Shown in pieces: positions 50,241 through 58,228 of a stretch of 64,000 nucleotides of DNA (position 1 is the first letter of the stretch; every line of letters begins with the position of its first letter). Position numbers and translations under genes: made by a program. A model generated the notes under the pieces. The model was given only the letters and a program-made list of their open reading frames with translations. It did no database searches and was not told the origin of the DNA. Origin of the DNA: Candidatus Saccharimonadota bacterium (GTDB taxonomy: Bacteria; Patescibacteriota; Saccharimonadia; Saccharimonadales; Saccharimonadaceae); contig CAJPNK010000001.1 of assembly GCA_905372095.1 (NCBI GenBank), positions 372,001-436,000 of the forward strand, in the 5' to 3' direction.

Positions 50241-51626
50241 ATGGGTAAGGCTTTATATCGGAAATATCGCAGCCGGTCGCTGAGCGAGATTGTCGGGCAG
50301 CCGCATATTACGGCGATTTTAGAGCGGGCAATTGCTAACGGAACGACGGCGCATGCTTATTTGTTGACAGGGCCGCGCGGCGTTGGCAAAACGTCAATTG
50401 CACGGATTCTGGCGCACGAAATCAATCGCTTGCCGTACCGCGATGAGTCAACTCATCTCGACATTATCGAGATTGATGCAGCCAGCAATAATTCAGTTGA
50501 AGATATCCGTGATTTGCGTGAGAAGGTTCAGATTGCGCCCGTTAGCGCCCCCAAAAAAATCTATATTATTGACGAGGTTCACATGCTGAGCAAATCAGCG
50601 TTCAATGCACTGCTCAAAACGCTTGAAGAACCGCCCGAGCACGCTGTGTTTATCCTAGCAACCACTGACGCCGATAAATTGCCAGCTACGATTCTTAGCC
50701 GTGTTCAGCGCTTTAATTTCCGAACAATTAGCCAAGACGAAGTTGCCGCGCACTTGCGTACTATTGCTGATGCCGAGCAGATTTCTATTGACGACGACGC
50801 ATTGCAGCTAATTGCCCGCTATGGGCAGGGAAGCTTCCGCGATAGTATTAGCCTGCTAGATCAAATGCAAAATTTAAGCAGCGAGACAGTCACTGCCGCT
50901 ATGGTCGAAGATTCGCTAGGCTTAGCAAGCACGGCTGAAATTCGACAGCTGCTAGAGGCTTATTGCGCGGGTGATTTACAAACTATCGCCGATACCTTGC
51001 GCGCACTTGAGCATAGAGGCGTGCCAGCTAATGCTATCAGCGAGCAATTACTGCACGAAATCCGTAGCGACATCATCAATAAATCTAATTGCTTGCCGCT
51101 GGCCGACAAATTACTGTCAAACCAGAAAACCGCTTGGCCGTATGTCAAATTGCTGATAGCGCTTGGTTCTAATACAAATGTTTCTAATTCTGATGTTTTC
51201 GCGGCGTCAACGCCAGCGCAGCCGGAATCAGCGCAACCAATGGCCGTGAACGAACCAGCGCCTGTTTACGCGCCGCAGCCAGCTAGCGATACTCCGCAAA
51301 AAAAGAAGAAAAATGTCCAGCCAAATCAAACAGCTAATTTTGACTGGTCAAAATTTCTCGAGGCTGTTCACGCAAAATCCGCTGGCGCCTATAGTTATCT
51401 CGCGAAAAGCGGTTACGAATTAGACGATCAGCAGTTAACGATTTTTGCTGGTAAGAAATTTGCTAAAAATCAAATCGAAAAGTCGCTGCCAGTGCTTGCT
51501 GGCGCTCTACAGGCGCAAAATCTTGACCGTGAAATTATCGTCAGCGCTAAGCCAAAACCGCCAAAAGATAGCCAAACCGCCGCTATTCTTGATATTATGG
51601 GCGGAGGAGAAGAGGTGAACTTGTAA
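50241..51626 (+). CDS. dnaX: DNA polymerase III subunit gamma/tau (clamp loader), lacking the Cys4 zinc module
   Basis: AAA+ clamp-loader ATPase. It begins ALYRKYRSRSLSEIVGQPHI, with Walker A LLTGPRGVGKTSIARILA, Walker B IYIIDEVHMLSKSAFNALLK and sensor 1 FILATTDADKLPATILSR. The four-cysteine zinc module that normally sits between Walker A and the DAASN motif is absent: the sequence goes EINRLPYRDESTHLDIIEID. The SRC arginine-finger motif reads SRV. A Pro/Ala-rich linker (about 315-355) leads to a small C-terminal domain, so this is a gamma-like short form of 461 aa. Its stop overlaps the dnaB start by one base. Confidence 0.93.
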   Translation: MGKALYRKYRSRSLSEIVGQPHITAILERAIANGTTAHAYLLTGPRGVGKTSIARILAHEINRLPYRDESTHLDIIEIDAASNNSVEDIRDLREKVQIAPVSAPKKIYIIDEVHMLSKSAFNALLKTLEEPPEHAVFILATTDADKLPATILSRVQRFNFRTISQDEVAAHLRTIADAEQISIDDDALQLIARYGQGSFRDSISLLDQMQNLSSETVTAAMVEDSLGLASTAEIRQLLEAYCAGDLQTIADTLRALEHRGVPANAISEQLLHEIRSDIINKSNCLPLADKLLSNQKTAWPYVKLLIALGSNTNVSNSDVFAASTPAQPESAQPMAVNEPAPVYAPQPASDTPQKKKKNVQPNQTANFDWSKFLEAVHAKSAGAYSYLAKSGYELDDQQLTIFAGKKFAKNQIEKSLPVLAGALQAQNLDREIIVSAKPKPPKDSQTAAILDIMGGGEEVNL

Positions 51627-52975
51627 TGGCTAAGCAAAAAGAAGTCGCTGCCAAAATACCGCCGCAGAGTATCGACGCCGAGATGAGCTTGCTCGGAGCA
51701 ATTTTGATTGACGACGACGTGCTAGCGGATGTCAGCGAGACAGTAAAACCACAAGATTTTTACGACAAACGGCACCAGCTGATTTTTAAAAGTATGATGC
51801 ATTTGTACGAGCAGCATAAGCCAGTCGATCTCTTGACTTTAACCGAGGAACTCAAGAAGACGGATAATTTCGAGACAATTGGTGGCTCGACGTACTTAAC
51901 CGAGCTAACTAACTATGTACCTACGGCTGCTCACGCTGCTAGCTATGCTGAAATCGTTGCTCAGAAAGCTGTCCGCCGGCGCCTAATCAAAGCTAGCGGC
52001 GAAATCAGCGAGTTAGGATTTGACGAAGAAATTCCAACCCAGGAAATCCTCGAAAAAGCCGAAGCCGAGCTATTCAACGTCTCTGACCAAACGATTAAGC
52101 AAGATCTGGTCAGTATCGAAACTATCCTCGACGAGAGTTTTTCGCGCATCGAAGAGCTGCATCGCAATAAAGGCCAGCTACGCGGTATCCGCACCGGCTA
52201 TCAAGATCTCGATAACATGACTGCTGGCTTGCAGCGCAGCGACCTTTTTATCCTAGCGGCTCGGCCATCTATGGGTAAGACGACATTTGTCACTAACCTA
52301 GCATACAATGTGGCGACTATTGCTAAACTGCCAGTGCTATTCTTTAGCCTCGAGATGAGTAAGCAGCAGTTGATCGATCGTATGCTGGCCGATGCCGCTG
52401 GCGTTGACAGCTGGAATATTCGTACTGGCAATCTCAGTGACGACGACTTTGCAAAGATTAGTGAAGCTATGGGCGAAATGGCTGAAGCGCCGATTTATAT
52501 TGATGACACGCCAGCACTCAGCGTTCTCGGTATGCGCACCAAAGCCCGCCGAATCGCGCATAATCAAACGCTCGGGTTAATCATCGTCGACTATCTACAG
52601 TTGATGCAGGCGAACGGTAATTACAACGGCAATCGCGTTCAAGAAGTTAGCGAAATTAGCCGCGGCTTGAAGGTTATCGCTCGCGAGCTGAATGTGCCAG
52701 TGATAGCGCTTAGCCAGCTTAGCCGGTCGGTTGAGAATCGTACGCCGCCAATCCCGCAGCTAGCTGACCTGCGCGAGTCGGGAAGTATCGAACAAGATGC
52801 TGATATTGTTACGTTTATTTACCGCCCCGGCTATTACGAACCAGACAACCCAGATGTCGCCAATATCACCGACTTAATCATTGCCAAGCACCGTAATGGC
52901 CCGGTTGGCAAAGTCCAATTATACTTCCATCCAGAGCGCCTGCGGTTCATGTCGCTCGATAAGCGCCACGAATAA
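51626..52975 (+). CDS. dnaB: Replicative DNA helicase DnaB
   Basis: Hexameric fork helicase. The N-terminal DnaB domain (PPQSIDAEMSLLGAILIDDD) is followed by a RecA-like motor: DLFILAARPSMGKTTFVTNLA (Walker A), VLFFSLEMSKQQLIDRML, LGLIIVDYLQLMQ (Walker B), VIALSQLSRSVENRTPPIP and LRESGSIEQDADIVTFIYRP. The 449 aa length is typical. No intein is present. The start overlaps the dnaX stop (TAATG), an uncommon pairing that puts clamp loader and helicase under the same leaderless promoter. Confidence 0.98.
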   Translation: MAKQKEVAAKIPPQSIDAEMSLLGAILIDDDVLADVSETVKPQDFYDKRHQLIFKSMMHLYEQHKPVDLLTLTEELKKTDNFETIGGSTYLTELTNYVPTAAHAASYAEIVAQKAVRRRLIKASGEISELGFDEEIPTQEILEKAEAELFNVSDQTIKQDLVSIETILDESFSRIEELHRNKGQLRGIRTGYQDLDNMTAGLQRSDLFILAARPSMGKTTFVTNLAYNVATIAKLPVLFFSLEMSKQQLIDRMLADAAGVDSWNIRTGNLSDDDFAKISEAMGEMAEAPIYIDDTPALSVLGMRTKARRIAHNQTLGLIIVDYLQLMQANGNYNGNRVQEVSEISRGLKVIARELNVPVIALSQLSRSVENRTPPIPQLADLRESGSIEQDADIVTFIYRPGYYEPDNPDVANITDLIIAKHRNGPVGKVQLYFHPERLRFMSLDKRHE

Positions 52976-52987
52976 TCTCTCGCGTGA

Positions 52988-52993
52988 TATAAT
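52988..52993 (+). promoter_or_regulatory. -10 box of the GT-C-like membrane gene
   Basis: TATAAT lies 10 nt before the ATG at 53004 and selects that start over an in-frame ATG at 52881 inside dnaB. Confidence 0.55.
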
Positions 52994-53003
52994 CATAATT
53001 AGT

Positions 53004-54455
53004 ATGCGTAAACCTGCGGACTATACTTTATATAAATATCGCTATATTTTGAGTTATTTTTGCATCGCCGTACTTTTGGTGGCAGTGCTATGGATCGGCG
53101 TATTGTATACTCCTGGCGGTTTGCGCGAGCAAGAAATCAAATCTGTTAGCCAGGCTAGTATGTTGTCGCGCCAAACTCTTGAGCCGTCGATGGTGGTAAA
53201 TCTACCGTATTATCTACTGCAGCGGCTATCAATTTTTGTGTTTGGTGTCAGCGAATTTTCGATTAAACTGCCGTCAATTGCGCTCGGCACCTTGACGATG
53301 CTAGGTATTTTCATGTTGATTCGCGCTTGGTTCAAGCCCAACGTTGCTGTCATTTCGACGATTGTATTGGCAACTTCGACACATTTTCTGTTTCAGGCGC
53401 AAGACGGTACGCCCGGTATTACCTTTAGCGCTGTTGCAGTCTGGCTGATGGTTGCGGGTATGTATGTGACGCGCGGCAAACATTTTCATACATTCTGGAA
53501 AGTGCTTGGCGGCGTGTTGATGAGCGTCGCGCTTTATTTGCCGATGGGTGTATACCTGGACTTAACTATAATTATCGTGGCTCTGGTTCATCCGCATATT
53601 CGAGCGATTATCAGGCGGCTACCCAAGAAAAAACTACTCATTGCGCTGTTGGTCGGCTTGGCTGCGATGGCGCCGCTAGTTTATGCCTTAATATTAGAAC
53701 CAAAAGGCATTGGTAAAATACTACTCGGTTTGCCGCCAGATTTCGCTCATATCAAAACTAATGCGCTGCTTTCGAGCCTTAGCTTGTTTGGTTTTGCTAC
53801 TACTGATAGTGCTGCTGATGGTCTACTGAGGCCGGCTTATGCTATGCCGTTGACGGCTATTGCTTTACTAGGTTTTTGCCGCCTGGCAGCCACGCATTAT
53901 ACAGCGCGCAGTTATGTTACTATCCTGATGAGCTTGGTTATGGTGCCGCTTACCTTGCTTAATTATAATAATCAGTATGTAATATTTGTTCTGATGGTAA
54001 TTGCAGTTGCTACTGGTTTTGATTTCTTGATTCGCTACTGGTATCGGCTATTTCCTTGCAATCCGTATGCTCGCGTTACGGGTTTGCTGCCATTGAGTGT
54101 GTTAGTCAGCGGATTGATTTATATTAGCGTTAATCAATATTTTAACGGATATACGTACAATCCGGCTGTTGTTCGCGCCTACAACAGTGATCTATCGCTA
54201 GTTAATGCCCAATTGCGGCGTCAAAAAAGCATGACGCTCTTGGCTGATGTGGGTGAGATTCCTATTTATAATCTAGCCGCTCACTACAATAAATCCTTGA
54301 CGGTTGCTACCGAGCTTAATCCTGAAGCAACCCAAGCGGTGGCGACACGCGCCGCCCGCCGCAAGATTCCGAAAGACTGGCAGCTAGAGAGTATTATAAC
54401 TAACGCTCGTGCTCAAAATGGCGATCGGCTCTATGTCTACAAAAAATTGCCGTAA
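53004..54455 (+). CDS. Polytopic membrane protein, GT-C glycosyltransferase-like (ArnT/PMT type)
   Basis: A 483-aa protein with about ten membrane helices. The first periplasmic loop has GGLREQEIKSVSQAS in the place where GT-C enzymes keep a catalytic acidic pair (here Arg-Glu-Gln-Glu), followed by LPYYLLQRLSIFVFGVSEFSIKLPS, a pattern shared with ArnT/PMT-family enzymes that use polyprenyl-phosphate sugars (NPPLYYxLL...G.se...RLPS). The C terminus forms a soluble Ala/Arg-rich domain. The acceptor is unknown. The start is set by the TATAAT box. It stands between dnaB and ybaB but has its own promoter. Confidence 0.65.
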   Translation: MRKPADYTLYKYRYILSYFCIAVLLVAVLWIGVLYTPGGLREQEIKSVSQASMLSRQTLEPSMVVNLPYYLLQRLSIFVFGVSEFSIKLPSIALGTLTMLGIFMLIRAWFKPNVAVISTIVLATSTHFLFQAQDGTPGITFSAVAVWLMVAGMYVTRGKHFHTFWKVLGGVLMSVALYLPMGVYLDLTIIIVALVHPHIRAIIRRLPKKKLLIALLVGLAAMAPLVYALILEPKGIGKILLGLPPDFAHIKTNALLSSLSLFGFATTDSAADGLLRPAYAMPLTAIALLGFCRLAATHYTARSYVTILMSLVMVPLTLLNYNNQYVIFVLMVIAVATGFDFLIRYWYRLFPCNPYARVTGLLPLSVLVSGLIYISVNQYFNGYTYNPAVVRAYNSDLSLVNAQLRRQKSMTLLADVGEIPIYNLAAHYNKSLTVATELNPEATQAVATRAARRKIPKDWQLESIITNARAQNGDRLYVYKKLP

Positions 54456-54500
54456 TAAGTTATAATTGGTAGAGTTAATTTCTGAAGAAGGGGAGTCAAA

Positions 54501-54791
54501 ATGGCCTTGAATCAAATGAAAATGTTGAATGATTTGCGCAAAGCGCAGAAAGCTTTAGCCAAAGAAATCGTCGAGGTTGAGGCGGGCGACGGTGCAGTCA
54601 TTGTCCAAATCACTGGCGAGCTCAAGATCAAGTCAATTAAAATTAATCCAGAGTACGTTGATCTGGATAATATCCACCAGCTTGAACACTGGATCGAGAT
54701 TGCTATCCGCGACGGTATGGCTAAAGCGCAGGAAATTGCTGCCGAAAAGATGAAACCGCTGATGGGCGGGCTAGGAAGTCTCGGATTATAA
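54501..54791 (+). CDS. ybaB: YbaB/EbfC nucleoid-associated protein
   Basis: A 96-aa DNA-binding dimer of the YbaB/EbfC family: NQMKMLNDLRKAQKALAKEIVEVEAGDG, IVQITGELKIKSIKINPEYV and IEIAIRDGMAKAQEIAAEKMKPLMGGLG. It has an AGGGGAG ribosome-binding site and a TATAAT about 35 nt upstream. It is 4 nt from recR, the classical ybaB-recR pair that usually follows dnaX; here dnaB and the membrane gene have been inserted between them. Confidence 0.92.
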   Translation: MALNQMKMLNDLRKAQKALAKEIVEVEAGDGAVIVQITGELKIKSIKINPEYVDLDNIHQLEHWIEIAIRDGMAKAQEIAAEKMKPLMGGLGSLGL

Positions 54792-54795
54792 ACTA

Positions 54796-55407
54796 ATGGC
54801 ACTATTGCCAAGCGCGCTCGAGCGTGTTATTGAGGAGTTGGGTCATTTGCCAGGCGTTGGGGCGCGGACGGCTGAGCGCTATGCTTATTTCTTGCTAAAA
54901 AACAATTCTCGCACCACCGAAGCGCTAGCGAATGCCTTGCGGCAGCTGCATGCGCAGGTCAAAAGTTGTCCGAAAACTTTCGTGCTAATTGACGCCGACC
55001 AGGAAATCTCGCCACTATATAGCGATCCGAAACGTGATCGCCAGCTAGTTGCTGTCGTTGAAGAGCCGCTAGATGTAGTGGCATTAGAACGTACCGGGCA
55101 ATTCCAGGGTACTTATCACGTATTGGGCGGAACGATTTCGCCGATTGACGGCGTCGGGCCAGAACAGCTTCATATACCTGAGTTATTGCAGCGATTGCGC
55201 GACGATAACGTCGAGGAGGTTATTATCGCCACCAACGCTAGCGTCGAGGGCGAATCAACGGCGCTATTCATCCAGCGCCAAATCAAGGAATCGCACCTAG
55301 CCACCAAGGTCTCGCGTTTAGCTCGCGGCATTCCTGTGGGCGTCGATCTAGAGTATGCCGATCAAATTACCCTCGGGCACGCGCTGGAAGGGCGGCGGTT
55401 TTTGTAA
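54796..55407 (+). CDS. recR: Recombination protein RecR
   Basis: Clamp-like partner of RecF/RecO that loads RecA on gaps. The helix-hairpin-helix (LGHLPGVGARTAERYAYFLL), the Toprim domain (VAVVEEPLDVVALERTGQFQ, YHVLGGTISPIDGVGP, IIATNASVEGESTALFI) and the C-terminal Walker-like segment (LARGIPVGVDLEYADQITLG) are all in place, 203 aa. The zinc-finger cysteines are reduced: only one Cys (KSCPKTF) is seen where four are usual, as in other streamlined RecR proteins. Confidence 0.95.
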   Translation: MALLPSALERVIEELGHLPGVGARTAERYAYFLLKNNSRTTEALANALRQLHAQVKSCPKTFVLIDADQEISPLYSDPKRDRQLVAVVEEPLDVVALERTGQFQGTYHVLGGTISPIDGVGPEQLHIPELLQRLRDDNVEEVIIATNASVEGESTALFIQRQIKESHLATKVSRLARGIPVGVDLEYADQITLGHALEGRRFL

Positions 55408-55448
55408 AATGCATTTTGCGAAGCCGTAGTTAAAGATTGACCAGACAA

Positions 55449-55557
55449 GAAAATAGCCCGCCGAAAACGTGCTCAAGCCGGAAACTGGATTTCAATCCAG
55501 CAGACGCTAAAATGTGCGTCTCGAACCGAATTGAACAATTTTCAGCGAGCTATTTTC
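55449..55557 (-). ncRNA. Structured intergenic element with a 19-bp stem (ncRNA or complex terminator)
   Basis: 55449-55467 and 55539-55557 form an inverted repeat. Read as minus-strand RNA all 19 positions pair, two as G-U. On the plus strand those two are A-C mismatches, so the minus strand is favoured. Inside are two further hairpins, CTGGATT/AATCCAG and AGACGC/GCGTCT. The element follows the stop of the small minus-strand membrane gene by 13 nt. It may be a 3' UTR structure or a separate RNA. No known RNA class fits by eye. Confidence 0.45.
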
Positions 55558-55570
55558 GAGCGGGCCAACC

Positions 55571-55771
55571 CTACTTTTCACCGTCCTGCTTGCGCCAGTA
55601 GCGCATGAGCAGGATGTAGGTAATGATGGCCCCAGGGACGGCAATAGCCGCCCCCGCAGTAACGCACGCCACATCGGACATGCCGATGTGGTGCAGGACG
55701 GCCCCTGCGACGATACCGATGCTAATCGGTGTCGCCACAAGGCCGCCCAGTGCGATAGCGCGGTCCTCCAT
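55571..55771 (-). CDS. Small two-TM membrane protein, unknown
   Basis: A 66-aa hydrophobic protein with two spans, roughly residues 9-29 and 38-57, separated by a short turn (GMSD) and ending in RYWRKQDGEK. A strong SD, GAGGAGGTGA, lies before the ATG at 55771. The size and topology recall holin-like or small permease-subunit proteins, but nothing specific. It lies alone on the minus strand beside the structured element at 55449-55557, in an otherwise gene-poor stretch. Function unknown. Confidence 0.6.
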   Translation of the reverse strand: MEDRAIALGGLVATPISIGIVAGAVLHHIGMSDVACVTAGAAIAVPGAIITYILLMRYWRKQDGEK

Positions 55772-55804
55772 TCTTCTCACCTCCTCTCAAAGGCGAGCTC
55801 AAAG

Positions 55805-55829
55805 CAAAGGGCGACTCTTCGCCCTTTTC
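55805..55829 (+). other. Hairpin upstream of the small membrane gene
   Basis: AAAGGGCGA and TCGCCCTTT form a 9-bp perfect stem around CTCT, flanked by CTCAAAG and CTTTGAG. On the minus strand it lies in the 5' leader of the 66-aa gene; on the plus strand it is T-followed and could end transcription coming from recR. Confidence 0.4.
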
Positions 55830-55975
55830 GAAACTTTGAGCGAAAAGTCAATATAAATTATATCAATATTAGGACAAAAAGTCAAATTTTCCGTAAAATC
55901 ACACTGTGTTTTGTAACTTTACTTGCATAAAAAGACGGCAGATCCAGCTAGTTATATTATATGAGTTTGTTAGTT

Positions 55976-56311
55976 TTATTTTTCTAACTTTTTGTTCTGC
56001 TTTGATTTTACAATTGGCGAAGCAACAGCGCAGCCAATCGCTCCAAATATCGATACGACGGCGATTTGGCGCATAATATATTTGCCTCTGCCAAACGGGC
56101 CTTCTTCCCATGTCATATGAGCTTTCAAGCTTTCTGAAGTTATCGGGCAATTTTTCTTGGTGTCTTTGAACCCGGAACTTGGCTGGCCGTTTTTGGCGCA
56201 AACGTATTCTGGCTCTGGTCCGGACGGCGGTATGCAGCTGACAGCAATTAATACTGCTGCAATAGCCGCAAGCGATCCAGCGATGATCAATAGTAATTTT
56301 GGTGTTTTCAT
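55976..56311 (-). CDS. Small secreted or membrane protein, unknown
   Basis: A 111-aa protein with an N-terminal hydrophobic segment (LLLIIAGSLAAIAAVLIAVSC) that could be a signal anchor or lipoprotein signal (Cys at about 26), an outer loop with two cysteines (EYVCAKNG, KKNCPITS), and a second hydrophobic span (IAVVSIFGAIGCAVASPIV) before a basic end KSKQNKKLEK. A GGAGG SD lies 4 nt before the ATG. I do not recognise the family. Two loop cysteines may form a disulfide. It is separated from its neighbours by AT-rich gaps. Confidence 0.6.
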   Translation of the reverse strand: MKTPKLLLIIAGSLAAIAAVLIAVSCIPPSGPEPEYVCAKNGQPSSGFKDTKKNCPITSESLKAHMTWEEGPFGRGKYIMRQIAVVSIFGAIGCAVASPIVKSKQNKKLEK

Positions 56312-56413
56312 AAAACCTCCTTAATTTAACAAAGCTTACAGATATTGTAACACGAGGTTTATCTGTTAATAATTTTTAACCTGCTATGTCAAGCAAATCG
56401 CAATACGCTAAAC

Positions 56414-57544
56414 CTATGTTGACTGAATGAGTTGTTGGTAAATGCCATGCGTCTGTCTAATTCTTGCTACTGATACCGATTCGTTTACGGTGTGTGCTTG
56501 GTCGAAATCGCCAGGGCCGTAGATGACCGTCTCTGCGCCAATGGCCTGGAAGAACGCTTGATCGGTGCCGCCGTAGCTGACTGCTGTCTCAGCTTCTGGT
56601 AGTAGGCGCTGCATGGTTTTCAAGATTTTGGCGTTCGTATCGCACAAAGCAGACGGCACAGGCGTAGCGGGATGCCGCCATGTGCAATCGTAGCGAGCAG
56701 CTATCTCGCCAACCCAATTTTCAAAGTCTGCGTCCAAGAGCGGCGTGGTACGGATATCGACAATGACAGAGCTGGCGCCAGCTGTTTTGTTGTTAGAGTA
56801 TGACCCTGCAGGTTCAATGCGCGTTGGCGTGAAGCTAGGAGCGCCCAAAATATCGTGGCTATAGGCGGCATGAAGCTGTTCGCGAATCTCTGGTAAATCA
56901 TTTAGGAACGACACCACGGCTGGCAGCGAACTATCGTAATAAGCGCTCTCTTGCGAGGCGTGGCTTGATGTGCGCTCAAAGATAAATTCAACAAACTTGT
57001 TGCCGCGATGTCCAATCTCAATTCGATTATCCGTCGGTTCGGCGATGGCGCAGCTAACTTCCTTGTACTGTGTCTTTTCTGAAAAATACTTCGCAAAATC
57101 AGCCGACCCAGCACCATCGACTTCTTCGCTAGCAACGGCGACGCACCACACGTCAAGGTCGTCACGCCGTTCGTTTGCGTATTCGGCGGCGGCTATCATT
57201 TGTAGAGCGACGCCAGCTTTCATGTCGGTGGCCCCTAGACCATACAGCCGGCCGTCCATAACGTATGGTTGCCACGGACTCTGCCGCCAAGCTGACTCAT
57301 CGCCAGGAGAAACCGTATCAATATGCCCGCACAAAATGAGCGCGTGCTTTGCTATCTGCTTTTTGGCACGGATTAACCCGGCGGTAAAGCGCTCATCAGT
57401 AATAACTTCGTCAAAATTAGCTGACCGCATCCACGATGCAACGAAATCTAAAGCTTCTGCCTCGTTGCCCGATACTGACGGTATGGCAATGAGCCGCTTA
57501 GCTAAGTCAACTAGATCTAGTTGGTTTTGGTCGGCGTGTTCCAT
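56414..57544 (-). CDS. M20-family metallopeptidase (DapE/ArgE-like)
   Basis: A di-zinc amidohydrolase/peptidase of 376 aa. Metal ligands are in LILCGHIDTVSP (His, Asp) and YGLGATDMKAGVALQM (Asp), with the catalytic Glu pair in ASEEVDGAGS. EIGHRGNKFVEF opens the lid/dimer domain. YGGTDQAFFQAIGAETVIYG and the final His in AHTVNE complete the site. It resembles succinyl-diaminopimelate desuccinylase, but no other lysine-pathway gene is nearby, so a general dipeptide or acyl-amino-acid hydrolase is as likely. Its start overlaps the GNAT gene by 28 nt, so the two are coupled. Confidence 0.87.
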   Translation of the reverse strand: MEHADQNQLDLVDLAKRLIAIPSVSGNEAEALDFVASWMRSANFDEVITDERFTAGLIRAKKQIAKHALILCGHIDTVSPGDESAWRQSPWQPYVMDGRLYGLGATDMKAGVALQMIAAAEYANERRDDLDVWCVAVASEEVDGAGSADFAKYFSEKTQYKEVSCAIAEPTDNRIEIGHRGNKFVEFIFERTSSHASQESAYYDSSLPAVVSFLNDLPEIREQLHAAYSHDILGAPSFTPTRIEPAGSYSNNKTAGASSVIVDIRTTPLLDADFENWVGEIAARYDCTWRHPATPVPSALCDTNAKILKTMQRLLPEAETAVSYGGTDQAFFQAIGAETVIYGPGDFDQAHTVNESVSVARIRQTHGIYQQLIQST

Positions 57545-58146
57545 ACCACTACAGTATCACAACAACCGTAGTTTTTGCCACTTGTTTTGCCGTAGAGAGG
57601 GCAATCTTGGCATAATTCCAATGCCCCTGGGGGTACTTCGTCTGCCGATTCTATTTCACGTCCATTGAGCCGTTCAGCGATGGGCAGGCTATCTGAATTA
57701 CAGAAAGCATATGGTGTTATCCCTTCATCTTGTACTGCTTGAACAATTCTCCCAAATAATATAGTTCCGACACCGTGGCCGCGCAGGCTATCGTCGACTT
57801 TGAGCGAGCCAACTTCAGACATTAGGCGGGCGCCATGCTTGATTGGTTTCATCGCTCCAACGTACCCGACTACATTGTTTGTGATAAAGTTAGCGTCTAT
57901 AACGTCTTCGGTTTCAGGCAGCCGCAAGGCTACGATATCAGTATATTTACTGGCGATATCTGCATCAGATACAAACAGCATCTGTTTATCGCCTGGGCTG
58001 CGGTGGTTGACTAAATTAGCAATCGCTTTTATAGCAGCGGACGCCTCATCGTCGCCTAAGTGCGAAATTAGCTCGCCTAGCGGCATAATTAACAGTTCAA
58101 TTTCCGCTTCTTCTGACTTTGGGGCGGTGGTGATTACTTCAGCCAT
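57517..58146 (-). CDS. GNAT-family N-acetyltransferase
   Basis: A 209-aa acetyl-CoA-dependent transferase. The core strand-turn-helix is VGSLKVDDSLRGHGVGTILF (motif A, R-x-x-G-x-G). The N-terminal part carries the substrate-binding helices. The C-terminal end has a cluster of cysteines (LELCQDCPLYGKTSG, NYGCCDTVVV) that may hold a metal, unusual for GNAT. TATAAT lies 8 nt before the ATG on the minus strand. The gene overlaps the following M20 peptidase; an acetylation/deacetylation pair is an appealing but untested idea. Confidence 0.8.
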   Translation of the reverse strand: MAEVITTAPKSEEAEIELLIMPLGELISHLGDDEASAAIKAIANLVNHRSPGDKQMLFVSDADIASKYTDIVALRLPETEDVIDANFITNNVVGYVGAMKPIKHGARLMSEVGSLKVDDSLRGHGVGTILFGRIVQAVQDEGITPYAFCNSDSLPIAERLNGREIESADEVPPGALELCQDCPLYGKTSGKNYGCCDTVVVWNTPTKTN

Positions 58147-58215
58147 ATCTTTATATTATAGCATAAATACTATAGAAATACAAGGGCAGCTAATGTGCTA
58201 GTGGCGGCGATGAGA

Positions 58216-58221
58216 TATAAT
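58216..58221 (+). promoter_or_regulatory. -10 box of the HD gene
   Basis: TATAAT lies 7 nt before the ATG at 58229, leaderless arrangement. Confidence 0.6.
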
Positions 58222-58228
58222 AAATGCT

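Noticed and set aside
55507..55740. Minus-strand frame in the recR-distal region.
   Set aside because: It overlaps the 66-aa gene and the structured element, has a Ser/Arg/Pro-rich composition, and no SD.
55899..56201. Minus-strand 100-residue frame.
   Set aside because: It is a shifted reading of the 111-aa gene, which has a GGAGG SD and membrane segments.
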